Source: Burkholderiales bacterium
Lineage (GTDB): Bacteria > Pseudomonadota > Gammaproteobacteria > Burkholderiales > Burkholderiaceae_F
Assembly: GCA_020248865.1 (NCBI GenBank)
Contig: JADCGS010000031.1
Location: 1-64,000, forward strand
Direction: 5' to 3'
DNA length: 64,000 bases
The position numbers were made by a program, and so were the translations under genes. A model generated the notes under the pieces. It saw only the letters and a program-made list of their open reading frames with translations, was not told the DNA's origin and made no database searches. Positions 63,331 to 64,000 of the stretch are shown here, piece by piece; positions within the stretch are counted from its first letter, which is position 1, and each line of letters begins with the position of its first letter.

Positions 63331-63849
63331 ATGTCGGTCCGCTCCGCTGCCTCCGCCCCGCGCCGTGCTGCGCGCCGCGTCCACGGTACGGCCGCGCAGG
63401 CGACGCCGCGCCACGACCGCGCCGCGCTCGACGCGCTGGTGCGGCAGGCCGGCGGCCGCGCCACGCCGGCGCGGGCCGCGGTGCTGGGGCTGCTGCGCGC
63501 GGCGGCCCAGCCGCTGTCGCATCGCGACGTCGAGGATGCCCTGGCGGCGGACGGCCATGCGTTCGACCGCGTGACGCTGTATCGCGCGCTCGAGTGGCTG
63601 CAGGCGAGCGGCCTGGCGCACAAGGTGGCCGGCGAGGACCGCATCTGGCGCTTTGCCAGCCGGGCGCAGGCCGACGGTGCCGCCGGCCATGGCAGCCATG
63701 CGCACTTCCAGTGCCGCTCCTGCGGCAGCACGTTGTGCCTGGACGGCGTGCCGGCGCTGCCGGCCGGGCAGGCGCGCGCGCCGCGCGGCTACCAGGTCGA
63801 GAGCGCCTCGCTCACCCTGCGCGGCCTGTGTCCGGCCTGCCGGACGTAG
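63331..63849 (+). CDS. Fur-family metal-responsive regulator
   Basis: A 172-residue Fur-family protein. A winged helix at residues 28-105 ('GGRATPARAAVLGLLRAAAQPLSHRDVEDAL', 'DRVTLYRALEWLQASGLAHKV' elements) is followed by the metal-binding half: 'HAHFQCRSCGSTLCLDG' and 'CPACRT' supply the two C-x-x-C zinc pairs. The usual Fur regulatory H-H-D-H motif is reduced to the single 'HAHF' block, so Zur or an atypical Fur are both possible. The ATG is only seven bases after TAGACT, a possible -10 box, so the mRNA may be leaderless. Divergent from the Spy-like gene, which may be its target. Confidence 0.85.
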   Translation: MSVRSAASAPRRAARRVHGTAAQATPRHDRAALDALVRQAGGRATPARAAVLGLLRAAAQPLSHRDVEDALAADGHAFDRVTLYRALEWLQASGLAHKVAGEDRIWRFASRAQADGAAGHGSHAHFQCRSCGSTLCLDGVPALPAGQARAPRGYQVESASLTLRGLCPACRT

Positions 63850-63853
63850 CGCG

Positions 63854-63880
63854 GCCGGCGCCGCCGCCGCCGGCTTCCCT
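63854..63880 (+). terminator. Hairpin after the Fur-family gene
   Basis: GCCGGCG pairs with CGCCGGC around a seven-base loop, followed by the pyrimidine run TTCCCT. It lies between this gene and the partial selO gene. Confidence 0.4.
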
Positions 63881-63893
63881 TCTTTCCCGCACC

Positions 63894-64000
63894 ATGATCG
63901 CCTTCGACAACACCTATGCCCGCGAACTGCCCGGCGCCTACGTCGAGTGGCAGCCGGCGCGGGCGCCGGCGCCGCGGCTGCTGCACCTGAACGTCGCGCT
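63894..64000 (+). CDS. selO: SelO (YdiU) family protein adenylyltransferase, 5' end only
   Basis: The first 35 codons, cut by the window edge. 'MIAFDNTYARELPGAYVEWQPARAPAPRLLHLN' elements match the conserved N-terminus of SelO/YdiU proteins, pseudokinases that transfer AMP to protein targets. No more can be said from this fragment. Confidence 0.75.
   Translation, partial: MIAFDNTYARELPGAYVEWQPARAPAPRLLHLNVA

Overview
This is a 64-kb piece of a very GC-rich bacterial chromosome. Almost every gene has GC at third codon positions. Gene content points to a betaproteobacterium, probably Burkholderiales: a Ralstonia-type membrane-bound hydrogenase locus, Liv-type ABC transport clusters carrying CoA ligases, a Wolinella-type fumarate reductase, and a 60-bp dispersed repeat encoding a '[14 protein letters not shown]' peptide that I recall from many Burkholderiales annotations. 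I found no rRNA, tRNA, CRISPR array, prophage or intact insertion sequence.

Layout. 0-5.6 kb: an aldo/keto reductase, a LysE-type exporter, two lipoproteins, a membrane protein and a Crp/Fnr-type regulator. 5.8-14.7 kb: a long operon with an acyl-CoA ligase, a complete branched-chain-type ABC importer and a PaaK-like protein that lacks the adenylate-forming P-loop. 15-18.3 kb: minus-strand genes (DUF1801-like, two exported proteins, a metallo-beta-lactamase-fold enzyme). 18.7-24.1 kb: frdCAB plus a DASS dicarboxylate transporter, closed by a terminator. 24.2-25.7 kb: a scar where a 3'-truncated MmeI-like restriction-methylase gene meets, head-on, a 3'-truncated DUF433-type antitoxin gene. 26-31.7 kb: two LysR regulators, two NAD(P)-binding proteins and a GDT1-type cation exchanger. 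31.9-37.4 kb: a complete peptide/nickel-type ABC importer. 37.4-40.6 kb: a compositionally different accessory patch (NIPSNAP and monooxygenase-fold proteins, an ArsR-like regulator, VapBC). 41.7-59.7 kb: the hydrogenase locus. 59.7-64 kb: metal supply and regulation (NikR, a NiCoT nickel permease, a Spy-like protein, a Fur-family protein) and the start of selO.

The hydrogenase locus has the order small subunit, large subunit, cytochrome b, (HigA-like protein), hoxM-L-O-Q-R-T-V, hypA-B-F-C-D-E, (4-TM protein), hypX. Apart from the two bracketed genes this is the order of the Ralstonia eutropha membrane-bound hydrogenase operon. The small subunit has all six cysteines of the oxygen-tolerant [4Fe-3S] cluster at a constant offset of 43 from E. 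coli Hyd-1 mature numbering, and hypX supplies active-site CO in air. The locus therefore encodes an O2-tolerant group 1d uptake hydrogenase with its maturation, and NikR plus the nickel permease next to it supply the metal.

The most unusual content is repeat biology. A 165-bp inverted-terminal element begins exactly at a stop codon or just inside a gene end in three places. A separate 60-bp (20-codon) repeat carries its own Shine-Dalgarno-like run and abuts start codons. It lies in frame inside hypB and, three times in tandem, inside hypF. A GTAAC-containing motif recurs upstream of the two hydrogenase transcription units and the nickel permease.
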